Part shown: positions 10,947-19,715 of the stretch, piece after piece
Numbering within the stretch: position 1 is the stretch's first letter
Layout of the letters: every line of letters starts with the position of its first letter
Assembly: GCA_007994965.1 (NCBI GenBank)
Contig: VOPW01000001.1
Coordinates: 1,364,001-1,428,000, forward strand
Source of the DNA: Piscinibacter aquaticus
GTDB taxonomy: Bacteria > Pseudomonadota > Gammaproteobacteria > Burkholderiales > Burkholderiaceae_C
Direction of reading: 5' to 3'
DNA length: 64,000 bases
Notes under the pieces: generated by a model
What the model saw: only the letters and a program-made list of their open reading frames with translations
The model's database searches: none
Told to the model about the DNA's origin: nothing
Translations under genes and position numbers: made by a program

Positions 10947-11595
10947 ATGAGCAAAGTTCTTCGCGGATCTGGTGATCCGCACCGACGAGGCACGCCGTGC
11001 CTTCGAAACCCACCCCGTCGTGCTGGATGCCGTGGCCCATGGCATGCCGCTGCAGCGCTATCGCACGCTGCTGCTCGAGCTCTACCACGTGGTCTGGCAC
11101 TTCAACCCGGTCTGCGCCGCCGCCGCCAGCCGGATTTCCGACGGCCACAAGCCGGTGCGCTACTTCCTCTACGAGCACATGCACGAGGAATCGGGACACG
11201 AGGAGTGGGTGCGCAACGACCTCGAGGCAGTCGGCGTGCCGGCTTCTGATACCGACGGCCACACGCCCTCGGCCTTCACCCAGGCACTGGTGGGCTACAA
11301 CTACTGGGCGGCCGACCGTGCCCATCCCTGCTCGGTGCTGGGCATGCTCTACACGCTGGAGGTGATCGCCTCGGTATACGGCGGGCCGTTCGCCTCGGCG
11401 ATCAAGGAATCCCTGCTGCTCGAGGGCGAGCGCGGCGTGTCCTTCATCAACTCGCATGCCACGATGGATGCCGAGCACATGGCCGAGTTGCGCCAGGTGC
11501 TGAACACGCTGGAAGACGCGCAGGCGCGCGAGGCCGTGATCGACGCGGCGCTGGTCAACTTCCACCACTTCACCCGGATCATCGAGCAGGTATGA
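10947..11595 (+). CDS. haem-oxygenase-like diiron protein (iron-containing redox enzyme family, UndA/TenA-like fold; frame broken)
   Basis: About 216 residues, probably all helical, resembling the iron-containing redox enzyme / haem-oxygenase-like diiron oxidase group (PF14518-like) that includes the 1-undecene synthase UndA. Putative iron ligands are in order: Glu-x2-His in HMHEESGHEEW, Glu in MLYTLEVIASVYGG, and His-x3-Asp-x2-His in SHATMDAEHMAEL. The ATG at 10947 follows a GATGAGG ribosome site; one missing T near 10960 joins it to the main frame (VLFADLVIRTDEA). Its stop overlaps the ATG of the DSF synthase gene (ATGA), so the two are co-translated. The family includes fatty-acid-acting oxidases, which fits a partner in acyl-signal chemistry. 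The substrate is unknown. Confidence 0.75.
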
Positions 11596-12585
11596 CGACC
11601 TCCACCCTTCGCGGCACCCCCTCTGGCGGGCGGCCTGCCCGCCGCGCTCGCGCGGCCCTACAAGTACCTGCGCCTGGAATGGACGGAGGAACTAGGCATG
11701 CTGCGCGTGCGCACCTGCGTCAAGCCGATCCAGTGCTACAGCCTGGCCGGCATGACGGAGTTGCAGCGCATGCTGGACGACATCGCCGAGAACCCGGGGC
11801 TGGTCCGCCACTTCGTGCTCAGCTCCGACGTGGCCGGCGTGTTCAACTTCGGCGGCGACCTCGCGCTGTTCGTGCTGCTGGTGCGCGCGCAGGACATCGA
11901 TTCGCTGAAGATGTACGGCCGGCGCTGCATCGACCTGGTCTGGTGGATGGAGACCGCCGCCAGTCGCGGCATACACACCACCGTGCTGGTGCAGGGCGAC
12001 ACGCTCGGCGGCGGCCTCGAGTCGGTGCTGCCCTTCCACAAGGTGATCTTCGAGCGCAGCGCACAGGCGGGCTTTCCGGAGGTACTGTTCAACCTCTTCC
12101 CTGGGATGGGCGCCACGGCAGTTCACGATCCGCAAGGCCGGATTCGCCGTCGCCAACGACATGATCCTCAGCGGCCGCCTCTACACGGCCGAGCAGTTGC
12201 TGCGCCGCAGCCTGGTCGACGCGGTGGTGGACGACGGCGCCGGCGAGGAAGCGATGCTCGAGATGGTGCGCAGCATCGAGCCCAGGCTCCGAGGCACGCT
12301 GGCCGCGCTGAATGCCCAGCGCGTCGCGGCACCGATCCGCTACGAGTCGCTGGTGGAGGCCGTCGACCTGTGGGCCGAGACGGCGCTGACGCTGACCAAC
12401 CGGGACCTGCGGCTGATGGAGCGGCTCGCCCGCGCCCAGGTGCGCAAGGCCGGCGGGGCCGAGGAGGGCGCGGTCGAGGAGATCAAGCGCATCGAACTCG
12501 ATACGGCCTGGGGCGAACTGCGTGGCGGCAACACCGGCTTCGGCGAGGAGCGCGGAACCGGGCTCACAGCCTGGGGGCTCTCTAG
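11592..12585 (+). CDS. rpfF: RpfF-type diffusible signal factor synthase (crotonase superfamily; frame broken)
   Basis: RpfF enzymes have acyl-ACP dehydratase and thioesterase activity and make cis-2-unsaturated fatty-acid quorum signals. The family-specific core is clear: HFVLSSDVAGVFNFGGDL, VQGDTLGGGLES and AGFPEVLFNLFPGMGA. The two catalytic glutamates of Xanthomonas RpfF (Glu141, Glu161) correspond to Glu codons at 12019 and 12079. LYTAEQLLRRSLVD follows, as in RpfF. Frame changes lie near 11640, 12115 and about 12540. The ATG at 11592 overlaps the stop of the diiron-protein gene. I place the end at 12585 because one late frame repair brings the TAG at 12583-12585 into frame; the exact C-terminus is uncertain. 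A generic enoyl-CoA hydratase is less likely given the GDLGGG/PEVLF signature. Confidence 0.85.
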
Positions 12586-14425
12586 TTCCGCGGCGCCTCT
12601 TCACAGCCAGTCGCGATCACCTCGCGCAACTGGTCGCGGGTATAGGGTTTGGCGAGGTGGGCGTCCATGCCCGCCTGCAGCGCATGCGCCGCGTCCTCGT
12701 CGTAGGCGTTGGCGGTCAGCGCGACGATCGGCGTGCGCGGCAGGCGCTGGCGGAGCTCGCGGGCGCGGATCTGCTGGGTGGCGGTGTAGCCGTCCATCAC
12801 CGGCATCTGGCAGTCCATCAGCACCAGGTCGACCGAGCGGCGCGCCAGCACGTCGAGCGCCTCGGCGCCGTCCTGCGCCTCGATGCAATCCAGCCCCAGC
12901 GACTGCAGCATCTCTTCGGCGATCACGCGGTTGACCGGATTGTCCTCGACCACCAGCACCGTGCCCTGCAACTGCGAGGGCAGGGTGTCCAGCGGCGTCA
13001 TCGCCGAATCGAGCGGATCGCCTTCCGGCGGGTGCGGGTCGGCGTCGAAGGCCGTCGAAGTGGAAGCGCGAGCCGCGCCCGGCCTGGCTCTCCAGCTCGA
13101 TGCGGCCACCCATCGCCTCGACGATCTTCTGGCTGATCGCCGTGCCCAGCCCGGTGCCGCCTGCGCGCCGGCTGCGCGAGCCGTCGATCTGGTGGAAGGG
13201 CTGGAACAGCTGGTCCTGCGCCTCGTGCGGCACCCCGATGCCGGTGTCGACGACCTCGAAGCGCACGACCGGCTTCGGCAGGGTGCCGCGGCCCGGTCGC
13301 AACCGCAGCGACACGCCGCCGCGTTCGGTGAACTTGATCGCATTGCCGACGAGGTTGAGCAGCACCTGCTTCAGGCGCTGTGCATCGCCGAGCACCCAGT
13401 TGGCGGTTTCCGGATCGATCTCCAGCACCAGCGCAAGGCCCTTGGTCTCGGCATTGGCGCGGAACAGCGCGACCACCGAGTTGGCCGTGGCGTGCAGGGA
13501 CAGCGGCGCGCGCACCAGGTTGAGCTTGCCGGCCTCGATCTTGGAGTGGTCCAGCACGTCGTTGAGGATGGCCATCAGCGAGGTGCCCGAGGAAGCCGCC
13601 GTCTTGACCAGACGGCGCTGCTGGGGGTCGAGCCGCGAGCTGCGCAGCAGTTCGAGTGCGCCGAGTACGCCGTTCATGGGCGTGCGGATTTCGTGGCTCA
13701 TGGTGGCAAGGAACTGCGACTTCGCCATGTTGGCCGCGTCGGCAGCCTCCTTGGCGCGGCGCAGCGATTCGTTGGCTGCCTCTGCCATGGCCTTGGCGCG
13801 CTGCAGCGAAGCATTGGCGGCGTCGGCCTCCAGTCCGTGACGCACCGCCCGGGTCGTGATGGCCGTGAATTCGCGGGCGGCACGAAACATCGTCACCCCG
13901 AAGATGAGCACCATGAACGCGATCGGCAGCGAACGTTCGCCCGGGCCCAGGGCATTGACCAGGGCCAGCGATCCGAGTTGCGGCACAGTGAGCAGCGCGA
14001 ACGAGCGACCGACCAGCGGCATGAAATAGGCCGCCACCGCGACCGAGCCGCACACCATGATCACGAAGGCGGTCGCATACGCGCCCTCGAGGGAGGCATA
14101 CACGCCCACCGTGGCCACCACCCACATCCCGCCCGCCAGGGCGGCGTTTGCCTGCAGTCCGAGCTGCGCCGCCCGCAGTTCCTGTTCCGACAGGGGTTCG
14201 GGCCGGTAATAGCGGCGCCAAAGCCACCATCGCCACAGGCTGGTGAGCACGCCCAGGACACCGCACGCGACGGCAGCCACGATCTGCCCGTCGTGCGCGC
14301 CGAACCAGCTGATGATGCCGACGACCAGCAGCAGCGCGAGCACGCTGCGGCCCGCGTTCTGTAGCGCGCGCCAGATCGAGCATCTGACGCTGGACGGCGG
14401 TATCGGTGGACGGATCGTGAGCCAT
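12582..14425 (-). CDS. membrane hybrid sensor histidine kinase with receiver domain, RpfC-like by position (frame broken)
   Basis: About 614 residues: a short N-terminal cytoplasmic stretch, about six hydrophobic segments (including [34 protein letters not shown] and [13 protein letters not shown]), a coiled linker ([20 protein letters not shown]), and a HisKA domain with phospho-acceptor His in [13 protein letters not shown]. These are followed by HATPase ([27 protein letters not shown]) and a C-terminal receiver with Asp in [14 protein letters not shown]. No HPt domain follows; the protein ends soon after the receiver, unlike Xanthomonas RpfC. Frame changes lie near 14345 and 13055. It is convergent with the DSF synthase gene, as rpfC is to rpfF in Xanthomonas, so it is the obvious DSF sensor candidate. 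A separate HPt and response regulator would be needed and are not in the window. Confidence 0.8.
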
Positions 14426-14501
14426 CAGAGTCGCAGCATACCCGCGCGTTCCCGCCGCTGAGCATGCGCTATCGTCCCGGCACGACACAGAGGCGAAAGG
14501 C

Positions 14502-15218
14502 GTGGTTTTGAAGGAACGTTTCGAGCGGCTCGATGCGCTGCGCGGCGTGGCCATCGTGTGGATGGCTGTCTTTCACTTTTTGTTTCGACCTCAACTACTT
14601 CGGCTTCATCCGCCAGAACTTCTACACCGATCCGGTGTGGACTGTGCAGCGAGCGTGCATCGTCACGCTGTTCCTGTTCTGCGCCGGGCTCAGCCAGGGC
14701 GGTGGTGCTGGAACAAGGCCAGAGCTGGCCGCGCTTCTGGCGGCGCTGGGCGCAGATCGCCGGCTGCGCGGTGCTGGTGAGCATCGGCTCGGCGTTGATG
14801 TTCCCGAAGAGCTGGATCAGCTTCGGCATCCTGCATGGCATCGCGGTGATGCTGATCCTCGCGCGGCTGCTCGCGCCGCTGAAGGGCGGGCTGTGGATCG
14901 CCGGTGCCGTGGCGCTGGCACTGCCGTGGCTCGTGCAGCATCCGTTCTTCGACAGCCGCTGGACGAACTGGGTGGGGCTGATCACCCGCAAGCCAGTGAC
15001 GGAAGACTATGCGCCGGTGCTGCCCTGGCTGGGCGTGGTGCTGTGGGGCCTCGCCACCGGGCGCTGGGTGCTGGCGAATCGCCGTGGCTGGCTGTCCGGC
15101 GCGCTGCCGTCAGCCGCCGCGCCGCTGGCCGTGCTCGGCCGCTGGAGCCTGAGTTTACATGGTGCACCAGCCGGTGCTGATTGGCGCCTTGATGCTGGTG
15201 GTGATGCTGCGCCGCTGA
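14502..15218 (+). CDS. DUF1624 / heparan-alpha-glucosaminide N-acetyltransferase-like membrane protein (frame broken)
   Basis: A multi-pass inner-membrane protein of the COG3503/DUF1624 group, related to acyl-transferring membrane enzymes. It opens with the hallmark [17 protein letters not shown] followed by FHF and FDLNYFGF, contains [15 protein letters not shown] and [17 protein letters not shown], and ends with the family's [11 protein letters not shown] segment. Frame changes near 14580, 14705 and 15162 must be repaired; the total of about 240 residues is the usual length. The GTG at 14502 was chosen because it lies just before the conserved LDALRG block and follows a purine-rich stretch. 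It is divergent from the hybrid kinase with 76 bp between them. The donor and acceptor are unknown. Confidence 0.8.
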
Positions 15219-15222
15219 CGGA

Positions 15223-15835
15223 TCAGCCGCGCAGCTTCTCGGCGGCCGCGTCGATGTGCGCCTTCAGCTCGGGATAGCTGCGCGTCACCGGGAACTGCGG
15301 GAACTGGGCCACGATCGATTCCGGCGGGTGGATGAAGAAGCCGGCGTGGGCCGACATCAGCATGCCGGTGTCGTTGTACGAATCGCCCGCCGCGATCACC
15401 TGGAAGTTGAGCAGCCGCAGCGCATTGACCGCATGGCGCTTCTGGTCGGCCATGCGCAGCACATGGCGGGTGACGAAGCCTTCGGCGTCGACCTCCAGCT
15501 TGTGGCACAGCAGCGTCGGCCAGCCGAGCTGGCGCATCAGCGGCTGGGCGAACTCGTAGAAGGTGTCCGACAGGATCATCACCGTAGCGGCTGCGCAGGT
15601 CGTCGAGAAACTCGCGCGCGCCCTCCATGGGCCCCATGCCCGCGATCACCTCCTGGATGTCGGCGAGCTTCAGGCCGTGCCGCTTCAGCAGGTCGATGCG
15701 AAAGCGCATCAGCTTGTCGTAGTCGGGTTCGTCGCGCGTGGTGCGCGAGAGTTCGGCGATGCCGGTGCGCTTGGAGAAGGCGATCCAGATCTCCGGAACG
15801 AGCACGCCTTCGAGGTCGAGACAGATCACTTGCAT
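15223..15835 (-). CDS. thrH: bifunctional phosphoserine phosphatase / homoserine phosphotransferase ThrH (frame broken)
   Basis: ThrH is a HAD-superfamily enzyme that dephosphorylates phosphoserine and can pass the phosphate to homoserine. The sequence follows the family closely: [20 protein letters not shown] with the nucleophile DLEG Asp, then [20 protein letters not shown] and the metal-binding motif [14 protein letters not shown]. One missing base lies near 15585, between FLDDLRS and the ILSDTFYEF block. The length of about 204 residues equals the family's. It converges on the DUF1624 gene (4 bp apart) and is divergent from rlmB with only 22 bp between the start codons. Confidence 0.93.
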
Positions 15836-15857
15836 GCGGGAAGGCTAACATGCCTGC

Positions 15858-16599
15858 ATGAGCAAACAGGTGCTGTTCGGCTTCCATGCCGTGACCGTGC
15901 GGCTGAAGACCGCCCCGCAATCGGTGAGCGAGGTGCACGTCGACGCGACGCGGCGCGACCAGCGCATGCGCGCCTTCGTCGAGCGTGCGAAGGAGGCCGG
16001 CGCAAAGATCGTCGACAGCGACGACGAGCGGCTGCGCCAGCTGTGCGGCACGCACCGCCACCAGGGCGTGGTGGCGCGTGTCAGCGCCGTGGCGATGAGC
16101 CATTCGCTCGACGACACGCTCGATGCCGTCGAAGGCCCGCCGCTGCTGCTGGTGCTCGACGGCATCACCGATCCGCACAACCTCGGCGCCTGCCTGCGCG
16201 TGGCCGATGGCGCCGGTGCGCATGCAGTGATCGCGCCGAAGGACCATGCAGTGGGCGTCAACGCCACCGTCGCCAAGGTGGCCAGCGGGGCGGCGGAGAC
16301 GGTGCCGTATTTCATGGTCACCAACCTGGCGCGCACGCTCAACGAACTGAAGGAGCGCGACATCCGCGTGATTGGCACCTCCGACCTGTGCCGAGCGCTC
16401 GCTCTACGACGTCGACCTCACCGGCCCGGTGGCGCTGGTGCTGGGCGCCGAAGGCAGCGGCATGCGCCAGCTCACCGGCAAGACCTGTGACGAACTCGTG
16501 CGCCTGCCGATGAAGGGCGCGGTGGAGAGCCTGAACGTGTCGGTCGCTTCGGGCATCTGCCTGTACGAGGCGCTGCGCCAGCGCGAGCAGCGTGCGTGA
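15858..16599 (+). CDS. rlmB: 23S rRNA (guanosine-2'-O-)-methyltransferase RlmB (frame broken)
   Basis: A SPOUT-class, SAM-dependent methyltransferase that modifies G2251 in the ribosomal P loop. The N-terminal L30e-like domain starts [17 protein letters not shown]. The trefoil-knot motifs are visible as [32 protein letters not shown] and [19 protein letters not shown]. One frame change lies near 16390. The length of 247 residues is typical. The stop overlaps the GTG start of the sirtuin gene by 8 bp, which suggests coupled translation. Confidence 0.93.
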
Positions 16600-17336
16600 T
16601 CTGGACGACGACCTGCGCGGCCTGCGCGAGCGCATCGCCGCGGCTTCGCGGGTCTGCGTGCTCACCGGCGCCGGCATGTCGGCCGAGAGCGGCATCGCGA
16701 CCTTCCGCGATGCGCTGACCGGCCTCTGGTCGCGCTTCGATCCGGCCCAGCTGGCCAGCGAAGACGGCTTTCGCGCCGATCCGCAGGTCGTCTGGGACTG
16801 GTATGCCGAGCGGCGGAGGGCGTGCGCGCTGCCCAGCCCAATGCCGGGCACCTCGCGCTCGGTGAGTTCGCGCGGCGCCGGCCCGGCGTGCTGACGGTGG
16901 TCTCGCAGAACGTCGACGACCTGCATCAGCGCGCCGGCAACCGCGACACGATCCGGCTGCATGGCGACATCCTCGCCGACCGCTGGCTGGAGGCGTGCTC
17001 GCGAGGACGCGCCTGCGACACGGCCGACGCGGCGGAAGGCCGCCCCCGCGCTGTGCGGAATGCGGCAACCTGGTGCGCCCGGGTGTCGTATGGTTCGGCG
17101 AGATGCTGCCCGCGGGCGCGCTCGACGATGCCGAGCGCGTGGCCCGCTCCGCGCAGGTCCTGCTGGTGGTCGGAACCTCGGGCGCCGTGTGGCCGGCGGC
17201 CGGCTCGGCCGCCGCGGCCCGGCGTGCCGGCGCGCACGTGGCCATCGTCAACCCGCACGCCAGCGAGATCGACGGCGAGGCGCACACCGTGCTGCGCGGC
17301 ACCGCCGCCCAGTTGCTGCCGCGGCTGCTGGGCTGA
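16592..17336 (+). CDS. NAD-dependent protein deacylase, sirtuin CobB-type (frame broken)
   Basis: Removes acyl groups from protein lysines using NAD+. The NAD-binding motif [20 protein letters not shown], the [16 protein letters not shown] segment, the catalytic His in IRLHGDI, a four-Cys zinc site (EACSR/ACD and [11 protein letters not shown]) and VVWFGEMLP plus [13 protein letters not shown] are all visible. Frame changes are near 16818, 17000 and 17040. The GTG start at 16592 lies inside the end of rlmB. The length of about 248 residues is normal. The gene is named by family only; E. coli-type cobB orthology was not tested. Confidence 0.9.
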
Positions 17337-17356
17337 GGGCAGGGCAGGGCAGGGGG
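17337..17356 (+). repeat. (GGGCA)3-GGGGG tandem motif, canonical G-quadruplex pattern
   Basis: Directly after the sirtuin stop codon are three GGGCA units followed by five G. This gives four G-runs of at least three with uniform 2-nt CA loops, a very stable parallel G4 pattern on the sense strand. It ends 46 nt before the upp start codon, in what would be the upp leader or promoter. Whether the motif folds or regulates is not known. Confidence 0.8.
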
Positions 17357-17402
17357 CAGCGCGCGGCTAGACTGCCGGCATCGCCCGAACCCACCCCACG
17401 CC

Positions 17403-18037
17403 ATGCCCGTCATCGACGTCCGCCATCCGCTGGTCAAGCACAAGGTCGGCCTGCTGCGCGAAGCCGACATCTCGACCAAGAAATTCCGCGAGCTGACCAA
17501 CGAACTCGCCCGTCTGCTCGCCTACGAGGCCACCGCCGACTTCCCGCTCGAGACCACCACGATCGACTGCTGGAGCGGCCCGGCCGAGGTGCAGCGCATC
17601 GCCGGCCGCAAGGTGACGGTGGTGCCCATCCTGCGTGCGGGACTGGGCATGCTCGACGGCGTGCTCGACATGATTCCGAGCGCCAAGGTGAGTGTCGTCG
17701 GCCTGTCGCGCAACCACGAGACGCTGCAGCCCGAACATTACTTCGAGAAGTTCGTCGGCCACCTCGACGAGCGCACCGCGCTGATCATCGACCCGATGCT
17801 GGCCACCGCCGGCTCGATGATCGCGACGATCGACCTGCTCAAGCGCCGCGGCTGCAAGGATGTTCGTGCGCTGGTGCTGGTGGCGGCGCCCGAGGGCATC
17901 GCGGCGCTGGACGCGGCCCACCCCGATGTGCGCTGCTGGACGGCGGCGATCGACAGCCATCTCAACGAACTGGGCTACATCATCCCCGGCCTCGGCGACG
18001 CCGGCGACAAGATCTTCGGCACCAAGCGATCCGCTGA
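17403..18037 (+). CDS. upp: uracil phosphoribosyltransferase (end uncertain)
   Basis: Salvages uracil to UMP with PRPP. The sequence starts [20 protein letters not shown]. It contains the PRPP-binding loop [18 protein letters not shown] and the uracil-binding tail [17 protein letters not shown]. Family members usually end at or just after GTK. Here the frame stays open to 18119, whereas one missing base after the GTK codon gives a stop at 18035-18037. I prefer the shorter form, given the window's error pattern. The start ATG at 17403 matches the family N-terminus. Confidence 0.93.
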
Positions 18038-18143
18038 TGCGCAAGCGCGTCGCTTGACCTCTGGCAGGCGACCGCTTGCCATTCTTTACATGCTGACGCG
18101 GCCGGCGACTTGCGGCTGACACATCGGCCGGTTAGGTGGTGTC

Positions 18144-18593
18144 ATGAAGACGCTGCGCACTCCCTTCCGGCTCTGGATGACCGGCAGTCTGGCGGTCGTG
18201 ATGGCTTCCCTGTGCACCGGCCGCGGCGTGCTCGACGCCGAGCGGCTGGCCCATTCGATGCGCGTGCTGCGCCACAGTCCGTACAGCGTGCCCGAGACGC
18301 TGCGCCGCATCGAGGCGGCTGCGCAGGCGCACGGGCTGCAGGTGCTGGCGCGTGTCGGCCAGCAGGGCCCGGTGATCGTGCTGGCGTCGGCGGCGGGCGG
18401 CACGCCGGTGCTGATGGCATCGGCCGATTCGGTGCTCGACGTGCCGCTGTCGGTGCAGGTGGTGCGCACGCCCGATGGCGGCGCCGACGTGCTGGTGCCG
18501 CAGTCGCTCGATTCCGGCTGGGACGGCCTGCCCGGCGCGGTGGCCGAGGAACTGGCGCAACTGCCCGACCTGCTCGACCGCGCGCTCGCCTGA
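18144..18593 (+). CDS. small DUF302-like protein with N-terminal signal segment
   Basis: An intact 149-residue protein. The first 25 or so residues (RTPFRLWMTGSLAVVMASL) look like a signal peptide or anchor. The remainder (VPETLRRIEAAAQAHGLQVL, ASAAGGTPVLM, DVPLSVQVV) has the helix-strand pattern of the DUF302 fold, a small domain of unknown function common in proteobacteria. The family assignment is tentative; no catalytic residues are known. It stands alone between upp and the converging chromate-transporter genes, with 10 bp between the stop codons. Confidence 0.6.
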   Translation: MKTLRTPFRLWMTGSLAVVMASLCTGRGVLDAERLAHSMRVLRHSPYSVPETLRRIEAAAQAHGLQVLARVGQQGPVIVLASAAGGTPVLMASADSVLDVPLSVQVVRTPDGGADVLVPQSLDSGWDGLPGAVAEELAQLPDLLDRALA

Positions 18594-18603
18594 GCGCTCC
18601 GCT

Positions 18604-19150
18604 TCAGAGGCCGCCGAGCGCGCCGACCGCCGCACCGAGCGCCACCAGCCAGATCGGGCTCAGCTTCGTCTTCAGCATCACGACGATCGTCACGGCGATC
18701 AGCGCCAGCGCGCCCAGGCGCTGATCGGGCTGCATCACGAACGGTTCGGCCAGCACCCAGCCGGTGGCCAGCAGAAGCCCCAGCGTCAGCGGCGCCATGC
18801 CGGTGACGAAGGCGCGCACCGGCAGGCTCGCGGCGCTGCGCTGCCCAGCGCGAGACGGCCAGCACCAGCACGGTGGAGGGCAGCAGCGTGCCGATGAGTG
18901 TCGCCAGCAGCCCCGCCACGCCGGCCACGTTCCAGCCGATCACCGCAACGAACAGCACGTTCGGCCCGGGCGCGGCCTGCGCGATCGCGATCGAGCTGGT
19001 GAACTGGGCGTCGCTGATCCAGCCATGCTCCGTGACCACGTAACGGTGCATGTCGGAGGCGGTGGTGATGGCGCCGCCCACCGCCACCAGGCTGAGCAGC
19101 ATGAAGTGGCCGGTGAGCGCCGCCAGCTCGGGCCCGCTCAGCGGGTTCAT
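18604..19150 (-). CDS. chromate transporter family protein, half-size subunit 2 (frame broken)
   Basis: A half-length member of the CHR family (PF02417), an inner-membrane protein. It carries the conserved IAIAQAAPGPNVLFVAVIGWNVAG, FMLLSLVAVGGAITTASDMHRYV, and hydrophobic helices to the end (LGALALIAVTIVVMLKTKLS). One frame change lies near 18840. The ATG at 19150 overlaps the stop of the first half-gene (ATGA). The two halves presumably pair to form one transporter, as in other split ChrA systems. Chromate specificity cannot be judged from sequence alone. Confidence 0.87.
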
Positions 19151-19705
19151 CGCGTCAGCCTCCAGGCCGCGAGCACGCAGGCCAGCGGGCCGAGCGCGGC
19201 AAGCACGCCGGCCAGCGGCCAGCGGGCCAGCGCGATCGAAGCGAAAGTGACTGCGGCGATGGCGGCGCACAGCCACGGGCCGAGGCGGTTGGCGCGCAGC
19301 GTGGTCAGCAGCTTCAGCGCCGTGACCAGCACCAGCCCGGCGGCCACCGCGCCCATGCCGCGCAGCGCGCCGGCCACCTGGGGGACGGCCGCGAAGCGGT
19401 CATAGGCCAGCGTCAGCACGATCACGATCGCCAGCGGTATGACGATCAGCCCGCCGAGTGCCGCGAGCGCGCCGCGCCAGCCGAACCAGCGATCGCCCAG
19501 CATCAGCGCGAGGTTGACGACGTTGGGCCCGGGCATCACCTGGCTGACCGAGAGCAGCTCGACGAACTCCTCTCGGCTGAGCCAGCGGCGCCGCTCGACC
19601 AGTTCGACCTGCGCCACCGCGAGCACGCCGCCGAAGCCCTGCAGCGCGAGGCGGTTGAAGGCGAGAAAGAGTTCGCCGGTGGATCGGGGGTGCGCTTCCG
19701 CTCAT
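19147..19705 (-). CDS. chromate transporter family protein, half-size subunit 1 (frame broken)
   Basis: The partner of the next gene. It contains TGELFLAFNRLALQGFGGVL near the N-terminus and the family signature LLSVSQVMPGPNVVNLALMLGD, followed by four to five hydrophobic helices, for about 186 residues. One base seems missing near 19685, between MSGSAPPIH and TGELF. The ATG at 19705 starts 10 bp after the MFS gene's stop. It belongs to a four-gene minus-strand unit with the dehydrogenase and MFS genes. Confidence 0.87.
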
Positions 19706-19715
19706 CGCGCCGTCT

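Noticed and set aside
11592..12585. Generic enoyl-CoA hydratase for the crotonase-fold gene.
   Set aside because: The GVFNFGGDL, LGGGLE and PEVLFNLFPGMGA signatures and the two glutamate positions match RpfF-type DSF synthases better than degradative hydratases.
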